Positions 34,295-44,200 of a stretch of DNA of 64,000 bases are shown piece by piece (position 1 is the first letter of the stretch; the number at the start of each line of letters is the position of its first letter). This DNA is from Nocardia amikacinitolerans NBRC 108937 (GTDB taxonomy: Bacteria > Actinomycetota > Actinomycetes > Mycobacteriales > Mycobacteriaceae). The stretch covers positions 1 to 64,000 of the forward strand of contig NZ_BDAU01000004.1 in NCBI RefSeq assembly GCF_001612615.1. Reading direction: 5' to 3'. The notes beneath the pieces were generated by a model. It was not told the origin of the DNA. It was given only the letters and a program-made list of their open reading frames with translations, and made no database searches. The position numbers were made by a program, and so were the translations under genes.

Positions 34295-35227
34295 TCAGGT
34301 GTTGTCGCCGTCGTAGCCACCCTGCTCGGCGAGGAAGCGCTCGAACTCGGCGCCCAGTTCGTCACCGCTGGGCAGCTCGCCGTCACCGGCGAGCAGGCTG
34401 GACTGGCGCTCCTGGGAGGTGACGAAGCTGTCGTACTGGCGCTCCAGCGCGTGCACCACCGTCTCGACCTCGGAGTTTCCCGAGATGTGCTCGTTGACCT
34501 GCTCGCGCACGCGCGCGGCCGCCTCGCCCAGCGCGGCGAGCGGCAGCTCCAGGCCCGCGTTCTCGGCGACGTTCTCCAACAGCGTCTGCGCGGCCTCCGG
34601 GTACGCCGTCTGGGCGAGATAGTGCGGCACGTGCACCGAGAAACCGACCGACTCGTGCCCGTGCTGGGCCATCCGGAACTCCAGCAGCGACGACGCGCTG
34701 CCGGGCACCTGCAATTCCCCCGGCCAGCGCTGGTGATCGGAGATCAGGTCGCGATCCGAGGAATGCGCGGTGACTCCCAGCGGGCGGGTGTGCGGAATCG
34801 CCATCGGAATCGCGCTCAGGCCGATGCTGCGGCGCACGCCGAGCTGTTCGGCGAGCAGCCGCACCGCGGTGGTGAACTTCTCCCAGCGCAGATCCGGTTC
34901 CAGACCGGAGAGCAACAGGAACGGGGTGCCCGCGGTGTCGCGCAGCGCCCACAGGTTCAGCTCGGGTTCGGCGTAATCGGCGAAATGATCGGTTTTGAAC
35001 GTCATCAGCGGACGGCGGGAGCGGTAGTCCAGCAGTTCGTCGACGTCGAACGAGGCGACCAGTTCGCTTTCCAGGCTCTCGCGCAGGTGCGTCGTGGCCA
35101 GGCGGACTGCGTGCCCGGCGTCGGTAAAGCCCTCCAGCCCGTGTACGAGGACCGGACCCGCGCCGTCGGCGGACGACAACTGCGGAGCGGGGAACTCCAG
35201 CTCGTACATTCGCGACTCGTAGTCCAT
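34295..35227 (-). CDS. PAC2-family protein
   Basis: A 310-residue cytoplasmic protein of the PAC2 family, related to eukaryotic proteasome assembly chaperone 2. The N-terminal GPVLVHGLEGFTDAGHAVRL and middle RSIGLSAIPMAIPHTRP segments are characteristic. The order beside the DUF4192 gene and ideR matches the neighbourhood of the mycobacterial PAC2 protein Rv2714. Its biochemical role is unsettled. The ATG at 35227 gives the family N-terminus MDYESRMYELE; an upstream in-frame extension is not conserved-looking. Confidence 0.87.
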   Translation of the reverse strand: MDYESRMYELEFPAPQLSSADGAGPVLVHGLEGFTDAGHAVRLATTHLRESLESELVASFDVDELLDYRSRRPLMTFKTDHFADYAEPELNLWALRDTAGTPFLLLSGLEPDLRWEKFTTAVRLLAEQLGVRRSIGLSAIPMAIPHTRPLGVTAHSSDRDLISDHQRWPGELQVPGSASSLLEFRMAQHGHESVGFSVHVPHYLAQTAYPEAAQTLLENVAENAGLELPLAALGEAAARVREQVNEHISGNSEVETVVHALERQYDSFVTSQERQSSLLAGDGELPSGDELGAEFERFLAEQGGYDGDNT

Positions 35228-35517
35228 CGCGTCACTCCTTCCTGCGCGGTCCGCCGCGGCGGCCGATCGAGGGCAGCACCGCGGGGAACCCATGTCCATT
35301 GTCCCCCATGGCGATGACGCGCACCGCGCACGGTGCGGACACCGACCCATAGAACGAGCCAACAGCGCCCGAACGTCCGGCATTCCCGACCGGGTAGCTA
35401 CCTGTATTCCCTCGTCGCGACCGGTGACACCGGTTACGGCGAAATCGGGTCGGATGCGCGCAAGTCGCGCGCGGAGGTCGGCGTGGCGCAGGAAACGCCG
35501 AACTCACGTTTGGCACA

Positions 35518-36237
35518 GTGAGCGGTGTGACTGTGCCGGATTCGAGGGGACGCACGCGGGCGCTCGGCGCCTGCGTTGTCGCCGTGTGCGCGCTGCTGCT
35601 CACCGGGTGCGGATCCACCGTCACCGGGCAGCCCGTCGCGGCGCGGCCGTCGACCGTGCGGCACATCGACGCCGCACTGACCACGCTGCTGCCCGAACCA
35701 GCGCAGTTCCCGGCGCGCTACCCCGCGGTGGTGCTGCCCCCGGAAGCGGCGGCCCAGGCGGCGGGGGACCTGAACGGCGTGTCCCGCGGCGCGACCGTGC
35801 GGCCGGACGGGTGCGCTCCCGCCGAACAGCAGTTCGGCCCCGACCACACCGCCATCGCGGTCGGCACCGACGAGGTCTCCCGCGCCACGCTCACCGTCGA
35901 GCTCACCCGGACCAGGCAGCCGCTGTCCACGCTGCGCGAACAGGTGCTTCGCTGCGGCGAGGTGCGGGTGGTGGCCAGGGCAGGGGCGACCACGACGGTG
36001 TCGACCGAGCTGGATCCGCCGCCGCCCCTCGACGCCGACGACACGCTGGCGCTGCGTCGCACCGTCGCCCCTGACGTCGGCGGCCCCGGGCTGACTCAGA
36101 CCATGCGGACGTTCATCGGGCAGGTGGGCGATGTGCGAATCGCGGTGACCTACATGACATTCAGCGATGCGCCGCCCGACACCACGGCGCTGGACGAGCT
36201 GTTCACGGCGTCGGTGCGGAAGGTGCGCGAGGCGTAG
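35518..36237 (+). CDS. Putative lipoprotein of unknown function
   Basis: A 239-residue protein with a lipoprotein signal: basic start, hydrophobic ACVVAVCALLLTG and the lipobox LLTGC with Cys31, so it should be lipid-anchored outside the membrane. The mature part is 208 residues with two cysteines (DGCAPAEQ, LRCGEV) that might form a disulphide, as in the PknH-like sensor domain of mycobacterial lipoproteins. That likeness is suggestive only. GTG at 35518 is used; GTG 35527 is an alternative. Confidence 0.72.
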   Translation: MSGVTVPDSRGRTRALGACVVAVCALLLTGCGSTVTGQPVAARPSTVRHIDAALTTLLPEPAQFPARYPAVVLPPEAAAQAAGDLNGVSRGATVRPDGCAPAEQQFGPDHTAIAVGTDEVSRATLTVELTRTRQPLSTLREQVLRCGEVRVVARAGATTTVSTELDPPPPLDADDTLALRRTVAPDVGGPGLTQTMRTFIGQVGDVRIAVTYMTFSDAPPDTTALDELFTASVRKVREA

Positions 36238-36411
36238 GCGGTCCGCGGCCGAACGATCGAGAGCGGCCGTATACCCGCCCGGGCCGACAACCGGCGCCGC
36301 CGGGTAGGGCGGTCGCCGTGCTTCGTGCACAGGCTGCCGGTTGTCCACAGGGGAGCTGTTCGCGCAGGTCGGACGATCGGCGGCCGGAGGCGCGGTGCGC
36401 ACGATGGCGGC

Positions 36412-37776
36412 ATGACGACTTCAGCGAATCCGCCGCTCGGCGCGGGCGCCCGGCGCGGCGGCGAGGGCAGCGAACCCGTCGATCCGCCCGGCCGATACCC
36501 GGGCGACCCGACGCGTGCCGAGCATCCGCCGGGGCCGCACCGGCGGCCGCCGCGGCAGCGATTGTGTCTGCGGCCATCCACCGTCGGCTCGCGCACCCGC
36601 CAGACGGGCAACGACGACGATCCGGCGCCCAGCGCGGTGTTCGCGCAGCCGTCACCGCTGTACCGCGCCGGATACTCGGCAAAACCACTGCGGGTGGACG
36701 ATCCCGGAGAACTGATCGCCGCGCTGCCCGCCATGGTGGGGTTCTATCCGCATCGCTCGCTCGTCGTCGCGGTGCTCGGCCCCGCGGAACCGGGCGCGAG
36801 CCACGGAATCGCCGCGGTGCTGCGGTTCGATCTCGAGCCGGTCGGCCCGCGCCGCGGCCTCGTCGGGTCGTTCGCGGACCTCATCGGGCAGATCTGCGCC
36901 GCCGAGCGTGCGACCGAGACGCTCGCGGTGGTCGTCGACGACCGGCTCGGCGGTCCGCTCGGCAAGGCGGGGCGCGGGCGGCGTGGTTCCCCGCCGGAGG
37001 CATTGATCGCCGCGCTCGCCAAGAGGCTCGGCGCCGACGGCATCCGGGTCGGCGGCGCGTGGGCGGTGCCAGCGATCGAGGAGGATCGACCGTGGTGGAG
37101 CCTGCTGGACGGGTCGGAACGCGGCACGGTGCCCGACCCGAGCGCGTCAACGGTGGCGCTGGCGCACGTGCTGGACGGACGGCCGATCCTCGGCTCTCGC
37201 TCGGAGCTCACCGAGCGCGTGGCCGAGGACGCGGCGCTGTGCGCGGAGGTCGGGGTCCAGCTCGACAGCGCTGTCGCGGTGGCCAGGGACCGGTTCGCCA
37301 GGGCGGTGCGGCACGACGACCTCACCGGCTATCGCAGGCGGGCGCTGGAACACGTGCTGTGGCAGGTCGCCAACATCGAATCCGGCGCCGTGCTCGCCGC
37401 GCCGGAGATCGCGGAAGTCGTTGCCGCTCTGCGTGATCGGGTGGTGCGTGACGCGATGTTCGCGCTGGCCGCCTCCGACCACGCGGCGGCCGCGGAACGG
37501 CTGTGGCTGACCCTCGTGCGCGGTCTGCCGTCCGGGCGGGACCGCGCCGAGGTCGCGGCCCTGCTCGGTTACAGCGCGTACTTCCGGGGCGACGGACCGT
37601 TCGCCGGCATCGCCCTGGAGGCGGCGCTGGAGGCCGACCCGGGCAACGCGATGGCGATTCTGCTGGAAACCTCGCTGCGCGCGGGCATGCGCCCGGAACA
37701 GCTGCGCAGGCTCGCCCGCAGCGGTTACGACGCCGCCGCGTGGCTGGGCGTCGACCTCGGACCTGTCGTCCGATGA
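36412..37776 (+). CDS. DUF4192 domain-containing protein
   Basis: A 454-residue protein. The first 80 residues are Pro/Arg-rich and probably disordered; from about 90 DUF4192 begins with LRVDDPGELIAALPAMVGF and HRSLVVAVLG, and it continues past LDGRPILGSRSELTERVAED. The end (ALLGYSAYFRGDGPFAGIAL, AILLETSLRAGMRPEQLR) shows helical repeats. Function is unknown; it resembles the actinobacterial protein near ideR (Rv2712c in my memory). The ATG at 36412 is chosen; the start is uncertain because the N-terminus is low-complexity. Confidence 0.78.
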   Translation: MTTSANPPLGAGARRGGEGSEPVDPPGRYPGDPTRAEHPPGPHRRPPRQRLCLRPSTVGSRTRQTGNDDDPAPSAVFAQPSPLYRAGYSAKPLRVDDPGELIAALPAMVGFYPHRSLVVAVLGPAEPGASHGIAAVLRFDLEPVGPRRGLVGSFADLIGQICAAERATETLAVVVDDRLGGPLGKAGRGRRGSPPEALIAALAKRLGADGIRVGGAWAVPAIEEDRPWWSLLDGSERGTVPDPSASTVALAHVLDGRPILGSRSELTERVAEDAALCAEVGVQLDSAVAVARDRFARAVRHDDLTGYRRRALEHVLWQVANIESGAVLAAPEIAEVVAALRDRVVRDAMFALAASDHAAAAERLWLTLVRGLPSGRDRAEVAALLGYSAYFRGDGPFAGIALEAALEADPGNAMAILLETSLRAGMRPEQLRRLARSGYDAAAWLGVDLGPVVR

Positions 37777-37862
37777 CGCGCGGAACCGGTGGTTCGATGA
37801 GGCGCGGTGCGGAGGGTCCGCCGCGGCTTCGGTGCGGTGTGCGGCTTCGGTTCGGGGCGATC

Positions 37863-38843
37863 CTATTTCGCGCTGTGCGCGCGCTCGCCCAGCGAGCGCA
37901 GGAACTCCCAGGCGTCGGCCACGATCTCGTCGAGATCGTTGTGCTCGGGCCGCCAGCCGAGTTCGTCGATCGCCCGTTCGCTGGAGGCGATCAGCGTGGC
38001 CGGGTCGCCGGGACGGCGCGGCGCGTCCTGCGCGGCGATGGGCAGACCCGTGACGCGTTCGCACGCCGAAATCACCTCGCGCACCGAGAATCCCGCGCCG
38101 CTGCCGAGGTTGTAGACGCGGTGCGCGCCTGCCTCGGCCGAGCGCAGGGCCAGCAGGTGGGCCTCGGCGAGATCGCGGATGTGGATGTAGTCGCGCACCG
38201 CGGTGCCGTCGGGAGTCGGCCAGTCGGTGCCGAAGACGGAGATGGCCTTGCGGTGGCCGAGCGCGACCTGCAGCACGAGCGGAATGAGATGCGTTTCGAC
38301 CACGCGGTTCTCGCCGAGCCCGCCGTAGGCGCCCGCGACGTTGAAGTACCGCAGGCTGGTCGCGGCCAAGCCGTGCGCGATCGAGTAGGAGGTGATCGCG
38401 TGATCGATGGCGAGCTTCGACGCGCCGTAGGGGTTGGTCGGCCGGGTCGGCGCGTCCTCGGTGATCGGCACCTGCTCGGGTTCGCCGTACACCGCGGCGG
38501 TCGAGGAGAACACCAGGCGCGGTGTGTCCGTCAGCCGCATGGCCTCGAGCAGCTCCAGCGTCTTCACGACGTTGCCGTGCCAGTACTTCTCCGGCTGCTG
38601 TACCGATTCGCCGACCAGCGACTGCGCGGCGAAATGCAAGACGCCGTCGAAGGTTTCGCCGCGCAGCAGCGCGGGCGTGGCCTCGGCGACATCGCCCTCG
38701 ACGAAGCGCGCACCGGTCGGGACGCCGTCGGCGTTACCGGTGGAGAGATCGTCGACGACGACCACTTCGTGGCCGTCTTCCAGCAGCACCTGCGCGCAGA
38801 CGCCCCCGACGTATCCCGCGCCACCCGTGACCAGAAGTTTCAC
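37863..38843 (-). CDS. galE: UDP-glucose 4-epimerase
   Basis: A 326-residue extended SDR with the NAD-binding TGGAGYVGG at 6-14 and the active-site YGASK. Downstream segments such as [22 protein letters not shown] and [16 protein letters not shown] are typical of GalE, which interconverts UDP-glucose and UDP-galactose for the arabinogalactan and other cell-wall sugars. It lies 3 bases after ideR on the same strand and is therefore probably co-transcribed with it. Confidence 0.93.
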   Translation of the reverse strand: MKLLVTGGAGYVGGVCAQVLLEDGHEVVVVDDLSTGNADGVPTGARFVEGDVAEATPALLRGETFDGVLHFAAQSLVGESVQQPEKYWHGNVVKTLELLEAMRLTDTPRLVFSSTAAVYGEPEQVPITEDAPTRPTNPYGASKLAIDHAITSYSIAHGLAATSLRYFNVAGAYGGLGENRVVETHLIPLVLQVALGHRKAISVFGTDWPTPDGTAVRDYIHIRDLAEAHLLALRSAEAGAHRVYNLGSGAGFSVREVISACERVTGLPIAAQDAPRRPGDPATLIASSERAIDELGWRPEHNDLDEIVADAWEFLRSLGERAHSAK

Positions 38844-38846
38844 GGA

Positions 38847-39536
38847 TCAGACCAGCTTCACCTGGACGGCGTGGGCCATTTCGTCCGACAGCTCGAAGCC
38901 GCGGTCGTGGCCGGGCACGCTGATGACCACAGAACCGGGCTTGGTCTCGACGGTCACGCGCGCGTCGGGCACCACGCCTGCCTCGCGCAGCTGGCCGATG
39001 ACCTCCGGATCGGTCTGGATGTGCTCGGCGAGGCGGCGCACGACGACCGCGTGCGCCGGGCCGTGCGGCAGATCCGAGAGCCGGACAAGGGTCTCCTCGA
39101 CTGCCACGGGCGCGGTGATGCCCAGTTCGTCGAGGCCGGGAATGGGGTTGCCGTACGGCGAGGTGGTGGGATGGTTGAGCACCTCGACCAGGCGTCGCTC
39201 GACGTCCTCGCTCATCACGTGCTCCCAGCGGCAGGCCTCGGCGTGCACGTTCTGCCAGTCCAGGCCGATGATGTCGACCAGAAGCCGTTCGGCGAGCCGG
39301 TGCTTGCGCATCACCGCGACGGCCATGCTGCGGCCCTTCTCGGTGAGCTCGAGATGGCGATCGCCCGCGACGAGCAGCAGCCCGTCGCGCTCCATGCGCG
39401 CGACCGTCTGGCTCACGGTCGGGCCGCTCTGCTCGAGGCGCTCGGCGATCCGGGCGCGCAGGGGCACCACGCCCTCCTCCTCGAGGTCGTAGATGGTACG
39501 GAGGTACATCTCCGTGGTGTCGACCAGATCCTTCAC
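38847..39536 (-). CDS. ideR: Iron-dependent regulator IdeR (DtxR family)
   Basis: A 229-residue DtxR/IdeR protein. The winged HTH (SGPTVSQTVARMERDGLL) is near 37-54. All metal ligands stand at their standard places: Met10, Cys102, Glu105 and His106 for the primary site, and His79, Glu83 and His98 for the ancillary one. A C-terminal SH3-like domain is present from about 150. It represses siderophore genes and activates iron storage when iron is replete. It is divergent from acuC and upstream of galE, and its place near sigB is conserved in mycobacteria. Confidence 0.97.
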   Translation of the reverse strand: MKDLVDTTEMYLRTIYDLEEEGVVPLRARIAERLEQSGPTVSQTVARMERDGLLLVAGDRHLELTEKGRSMAVAVMRKHRLAERLLVDIIGLDWQNVHAEACRWEHVMSEDVERRLVEVLNHPTTSPYGNPIPGLDELGITAPVAVEETLVRLSDLPHGPAHAVVVRRLAEHIQTDPEVIGQLREAGVVPDARVTVETKPGSVVISVPGHDRGFELSDEMAHAVQVKLV

Positions 39537-39721
39537 CTGTTACCCCTTCGTCGGCACGAATTCTACCCACGCACGGCGACAGCACCGTGCGCCGTGTCGG
39601 ATCGCGTCCCACCGCCGGAACCGCCTCGGCGCACGGCCTGTCGCCGTGTTCGCACTTGCCTCATTTCTACTGCATACAAACACCCGACGGGGCTGCTAGC
39701 TTCCCGCGTACCGTTGCGAGC

Positions 39722-40987
39722 ATGGCCACTGCACCCTCGGCGTCGCCCCGCGAACCAGGGGCGCACCGGAGTTCGGGCACCGTCGTGTGGAGTGAACGCT
39801 TCCTCGACTACAGCTGGACGCCGGAGCACCCCATGAAACCGGCGCGACTGAAGTTCACCATGTCGTTGGCCGAAAGTCTGGGATTGCTCGACGGTGTCGA
39901 GCGGTTGGAGCCCGCTCCCGCGAGCCGCGACGAACTGTTGCGCGTGCACACCGCCGACTACATCGAGGCGGTCGAGCACGCGGTGGCGCCCGCGGGCGAG
40001 CCGCTCGCCCCGCCCTACGGCCTGGGATCGCCCGACAATCCGGTGTTCCCGCGCATGCACCAGGCGGCCTCGATCATCGTCGGCGGCACGCTGGCCGCGG
40101 CGCGCGAGATCGCCGAGGGCCGGACCCGGCGGGCGGTCAGCATCGGCGGTGGCATGCATCACGCGATGCCCGCGTCCGCTTCGGGCTTCTGCGTCTACAA
40201 CGATGCGGCCGTGGCGATCTCCTGGCTGCTCGATCACGGCTTCGACCGCATCGCCTATCTCGACGTCGACGTGCACCACGGCGACGGCGTGCAGCGCGCC
40301 TTCTACGGGGACCCGAGGGTGCTCACCGTCTCGATCCATCAGCACCCGGCGACCCTGTGGCCCAACACCGGCTGGGCCGAGGAGATCGGCACCGGCGCGG
40401 CCGAAGGCACCGCGATCAACCTGCCGATGTTGCCCGGGACCCGAGATGCCCAGTGGCTGCGTGGTTTTCACGCGGTGGTGCCCGGCGCGGTCGCCGCGTT
40501 CCGCCCGCAGATCGTGGTGAGCCAGTGCGGTGTGGACACCCACCGCGAGGATCCGCTCGCCGACCTGGAACTCACGGTGGACGGACAGCGCGCGGCGTTC
40601 CGCGCCATGCGGGATCTCGCCGATCAGTACGCCGAGGGACGCTGGCTCGCCGTCGGCGGCGGTGGATACGGCTTGGTTCGGGTGGTCCCGCGAGCGTGGA
40701 CGCACCTGCTGGCCACCGCGCTCGACCGCGACATCGCGCCGGAAACGCCGGTGCCGCAGGAGTGGATCGATCTGGTGCGCGCAGTGGCGCCGAACACCGA
40801 GCCACCGCGCACCATGGGCGAAGGGGGCGACATCACATTTCGTCCGTGGGACGGGCCCGGCGGAACGGTGGAGACTGGGGATGCGCGCGCCGACCGTGCG
40901 CAGCGGGCCGTAGACACGGCCGTATTGGCAACGCGCCGAGCATGCTTCGGGTTGCTCGGCTTGGATCCGGAGGACCCCCGTGACTGA
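39722..40987 (+). CDS. acuC: Acetoin utilization protein AcuC-like lysine deacetylase
   Basis: A 421-residue zinc-dependent deacetylase of the HDAC/AcuC family. The active site includes GGGMHHAMPASASGFCVYND and LDVDVHHGDGVQ, giving the paired histidines and the zinc Asp/His, and the later QCGVDTHREDP provides the second zinc aspartate. In other bacteria AcuC removes acetyl groups from acetyl-CoA synthetase. The ATG at 39722 follows GCGAGC. The next gene overlaps by 8 bases and encodes a GNAT-containing acetyltransferase, giving a reversible acetylation pair. Confidence 0.9.
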   Translation: MATAPSASPREPGAHRSSGTVVWSERFLDYSWTPEHPMKPARLKFTMSLAESLGLLDGVERLEPAPASRDELLRVHTADYIEAVEHAVAPAGEPLAPPYGLGSPDNPVFPRMHQAASIIVGGTLAAAREIAEGRTRRAVSIGGGMHHAMPASASGFCVYNDAAVAISWLLDHGFDRIAYLDVDVHHGDGVQRAFYGDPRVLTVSIHQHPATLWPNTGWAEEIGTGAAEGTAINLPMLPGTRDAQWLRGFHAVVPGAVAAFRPQIVVSQCGVDTHREDPLADLELTVDGQRAAFRAMRDLADQYAEGRWLAVGGGGYGLVRVVPRAWTHLLATALDRDIAPETPVPQEWIDLVRAVAPNTEPPRTMGEGGDITFRPWDGPGGTVETGDARADRAQRAVDTAVLATRRACFGLLGLDPEDPRD

Positions 40988-43667
40988 GCAGATCCCCGTC
41001 CCGGACTCTCCGTCGACGCCCGCGACGCCACCACCGCCGCCGCAACACTGGTTCGCCGACGTGCTCGCCTCCGACGGCGGGGTGGTGCGGCTGCGGCCGG
41101 TGACCCCCGAGGACGGCGACCGTTTACAGGAATTCCACGCCGCGCTCTCCGATCGCACCAGGTACCTGCGGTATTTCGGTCCCTACCCGCGCATCTCGCC
41201 GAAGGACCTGTACCGGACGACCCATCTCGACTATCACGACCGGGTCGGTCTGGTGGTCGAGCTCGGCGAGCAGATCATCGCGGTGGGCCGTTACGAACTG
41301 CTCGACCGCACCGGTCCGCGCGCCGCCGAGGTCGCTTTCGTGGTGGCCGACGGGCACCAGGGGCGCGGCCTCGGCTCCATCCTGCTCGAGCACCTGGCGG
41401 GCGCGGCGGCGGAGAACAAGATCGAGACCTTCGTCGCGGAGGTGCTGGCCGAGAACACCGTGATGGTCACCGTCTTCCGCGAGGCCGGGTATCAGGTCGA
41501 GCGCAGCAGGGACGGCTCGGTGCTGCACCTGGAGTTCGCCATCGACCCCACCGAAGCGCTGGTTTCCGTGCGGGATTCGCGGGAACGCGCCTCGGAAGCG
41601 CGCAGCGTCGGGAATCTGCTCGCGCCGGGTTCGGTCGCGGTGATCGGCGCCACGCCCGCCGCGGGCCGGGTCGGCGGCGTGGTGCTTGCCAACCTGCTGT
41701 CGGGCGTGTTCCAGGGGCCGGTGTATCCGGTCAATCCCACCCGGAAGTTCGTGCGCGGCGTGCGCGCCTACGCCACCGTGCGCGAGATTCCCGACGAGGT
41801 GGACTTGGCGGTGGTCGCGGTGCCCGCCGCCGCGATCGACTCGGTCCTCGACGACTGTATGGCCAAGGGTGTCAAGGGTTTGGTGGTGTTGACGGCCGGG
41901 TTCGGCGAGACCGGCCCGGAAGGCCTCGCCGCCGAGCGCGATCTGGTCGCGGCCGCGCGAGTGCACGGCATGCGGGTGGTCGGTCCGAGCGCGTTGGGCA
42001 TCGCCAACACCGACCCGGCGGTGTCGCTGAACGCGACGTTGGCGCCGGTGCTGCCCGCGCGCGGGCGGATCGGATTCTTCTGTCAGTCCGGGCCGTTGGG
42101 CGCGGCCATCCTCGGCGAGGCGGCCGCGCGGAACCTGGGTCTCTCGACGTTCGTCTCGGCGGGCAACCGCGCCGACGTGTCCGGCAACGATCTGCTCCAG
42201 TACTGGGACACCGCGCCCGACACCGACGTGATCCTGCTGTACCTGGAGAGCTTCGGTAACCCACGCAAGTTCTCCCGGATCGCGCGACGGGTGGCGCGCA
42301 CCAAACCGATCGTCGCGGTGAGCAGCGGGCGGCAGGCGGGGCGCAGCCAGCCCCCGCGCGATATGGATCGCTCGATCGTGCGAGACCTGTTCGCGCAGGC
42401 GGGCATCGTGCAGGTGGACTCGATCTCGGAGTTGTTCGACTGCGCCGCGCTGCTCGGCTATCAGCCGCTGCCCCGCGGGTCACGCCTCGCGGTGGTCAGC
42501 AACAGCACCGCGCTCAGCTGGCTGGCGGTCGACGCGGCCCGCGGTGAGGGCCTCGACGTGGCCGAGCCGGTGAATCTGGGGCCGCAGGCGACGCCGGGCG
42601 CGTACCTCGACGCGGTCGTCGCCGCCCTGCGGTCCGACGAGACCGATTCCGTCATCGTGGTTTTCGCGCCACCGGTGCCGCTGCCGATGGCCGGGTTCGC
42701 CGACGCCATCCGGGCCGCCGCTGCCGCGGTGCCCGAGGCGGACAAACCGATTCTCACCACGTTCATCGCCGAGCAGGGCATTCCGAATCTGCTCGCGGTG
42801 CGCGGTCAGGGCGGGATGGCGGTGCACGGATCGATTCCGTCGTATCCGGATCCCGAACGCGCCGCGCGGGCGTTGGCTCGGGTCCGCCGCTACGCGGAGT
42901 GGCGGGACAAACCCGCGTCGGTGGTGGTGCGACCGGACGGCATCGATACCGAGCGAGCCAGGGGACTGGTGGCGAAGTGGATGGTCGATTCCGGCGGCCG
43001 CTGGCTGACCGATCTGGAGGCCGCCGAGCTGCTCACCTGCTACGGCATCCAGGTCGTCGAGTTCCGCGAGGTGCGCGACGCCGAGGAGGCGGTGGCGGCG
43101 GCCGAGGAACTGGGCTATCCGGTGGCGGCGAAGGCCACCGGCGAGATGTGGCGGCGCAGGCCCGATTTGATCGGCGTGCGGCTCGACCTGTGGCGGCCGG
43201 AGGCGGTGCGCCAGGCCTACACCGACCTGGTGGAGACCTGCGGTGACCCGGTGCTGCACATCCAGAAGATGGCGACCAAGGGCGTCGGCTGCATCCTGCG
43301 CGTGCAGGACGACCCGTCCTTCGGGTCGGTGATCGAGTTCGGTCTGTCCGGCATGATCATCGAAATGCTCGGCGACCGCGCCTATCGCGCGCTCCCGCTG
43401 ACCAGCGACGAGGCGGCGGCGCTGATCGACGCTCCGCGCGCGGCCCCGCTGCTCTCCGGCACGCCGGCGAGTCCGCGGGTGGACAAGGCCGCGCTCGCCG
43501 AACTGGCGCAACGTATTTCGGCGCTGTTCGACGACCTCCCCGAAATGCGCGAGCTGGCCTTCGATCCCGTGCTTGCCTCGCCGACCTCGGCGGAAATCCT
43601 CTACGCGCGCGGTCGAATCGGCCCCGAGCCCAGCCGGTTCGACGTCGGCCCGCGGCGGTTGGCATGA
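40980..43667 (+). CDS. pat: GNAT-acyl-CoA synthetase (ADP-forming-like) protein lysine acetyltransferase, Pat type
   Basis: An 895-residue fusion. Residues about 35-195 are a GNAT domain with the acetyl-CoA loop HQGRGLG; about 210-330 a CoA-binding Rossmann domain (VAVIGATP), then a succinyl-CoA ligase-like part, and from about 665 an ATP-grasp subunit (LLTCYGIQVVEFREVRDA). Escherichia and Salmonella Pat have GNAT at the C-terminus, whereas here it is N-terminal, as in Streptomyces lividans PatA as I recall it. It likely acetylates acetyl-CoA synthetase and related enzymes. It overlaps acuC by 8 bases. Confidence 0.86.
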   Translation: MTEQIPVPDSPSTPATPPPPPQHWFADVLASDGGVVRLRPVTPEDGDRLQEFHAALSDRTRYLRYFGPYPRISPKDLYRTTHLDYHDRVGLVVELGEQIIAVGRYELLDRTGPRAAEVAFVVADGHQGRGLGSILLEHLAGAAAENKIETFVAEVLAENTVMVTVFREAGYQVERSRDGSVLHLEFAIDPTEALVSVRDSRERASEARSVGNLLAPGSVAVIGATPAAGRVGGVVLANLLSGVFQGPVYPVNPTRKFVRGVRAYATVREIPDEVDLAVVAVPAAAIDSVLDDCMAKGVKGLVVLTAGFGETGPEGLAAERDLVAAARVHGMRVVGPSALGIANTDPAVSLNATLAPVLPARGRIGFFCQSGPLGAAILGEAAARNLGLSTFVSAGNRADVSGNDLLQYWDTAPDTDVILLYLESFGNPRKFSRIARRVARTKPIVAVSSGRQAGRSQPPRDMDRSIVRDLFAQAGIVQVDSISELFDCAALLGYQPLPRGSRLAVVSNSTALSWLAVDAARGEGLDVAEPVNLGPQATPGAYLDAVVAALRSDETDSVIVVFAPPVPLPMAGFADAIRAAAAAVPEADKPILTTFIAEQGIPNLLAVRGQGGMAVHGSIPSYPDPERAARALARVRRYAEWRDKPASVVVRPDGIDTERARGLVAKWMVDSGGRWLTDLEAAELLTCYGIQVVEFREVRDAEEAVAAAEELGYPVAAKATGEMWRRRPDLIGVRLDLWRPEAVRQAYTDLVETCGDPVLHIQKMATKGVGCILRVQDDPSFGSVIEFGLSGMIIEMLGDRAYRALPLTSDEAAALIDAPRAAPLLSGTPASPRVDKAALAELAQRISALFDDLPEMRELAFDPVLASPTSAEILYARGRIGPEPSRFDVGPRRLA

Positions 43668-43754
43668 GGCCGTTGTCGTCGAGCGGCGTTAACGTCGCTC
43701 GGGCGGCACCCGATCTGGTGAAGATCCGAGAGAATCGACCAGAGAGGTGTCGAC

Positions 43755-44063
43755 ATGAAAACCACTACCCTCGCCGGGCTTTTCGCCCTTGCGTTCCTGG
43801 CAGCGGGATGTTCGGTGGAGGTCGGTTCCTCCACGCCCCAGGTCAAGGAAGGCGAGCTGGAGAAGTCGGTCAAGCAGACCTTGACCGAGGAGGTCGGGCA
43901 GGAACCCGACAGCATCGACTGCCCCGCTGACCTGGATGGCAAGGTCGGTACAACCATGCGGTGCACGTTGACCGCGGGCGGCGAGACGCTCGGCCTCACC
44001 GTGACGGTGACCTCGGTGGAAGGCGACAAGGTCAACTACGACGTCGCCGTCGATCCGGCCTGA
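43755..44063 (+). CDS. DUF4333 lipoprotein
   Basis: A 102-residue lipoprotein with lipobox LAAGC (Cys19) and a mature part that fits the DUF4333 domain: LEKSVKQTLTEEVGQEPDSI, two cysteines (DCPADL, RCTLTAGG) and a final beta strand VNYDVAV. These are small secreted proteins of unknown function common in Mycobacteriales. The ATG at 43755 follows AGAGAGGTGTCGAC. It is flanked by the pat gene and by sigB. Confidence 0.82.
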   Translation: MKTTTLAGLFALAFLAAGCSVEVGSSTPQVKEGELEKSVKQTLTEEVGQEPDSIDCPADLDGKVGTTMRCTLTAGGETLGLTVTVTSVEGDKVNYDVAVDPA

Positions 44064-44072
44064 CAACGAGTT

Positions 44073-44129
44073 CGCCGACCGGTTCGCGCGGAATCCGGAG
44101 GGGGCGGGTCGCGCGGACACCGGTCGGCG
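44073..44129. terminator. Long-loop hairpin between DUF4333 gene and sigB
   Basis: CGCCGACCGG (44073-44082) pairs with CCGGTCGGCG (44120-44129), 10 bp, with a 37-base loop. It lies between the convergent DUF4333 gene and sigB, so it may terminate either. Confidence 0.5.
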
Positions 44130-44200
44130 TCTGTGCGGTGACCGCGTAGGTCACCAAGTCGGACGCCGGGGCGCCTCGGAAAACACCCGGCGTCGATGGG

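Noticed and set aside
36341..36349. TTGTCCACA, a perfect actinobacterial DnaA-box match
   Set aside because: One isolated copy without AT-rich DNA, dnaA, dnaN or a box cluster cannot support an origin.
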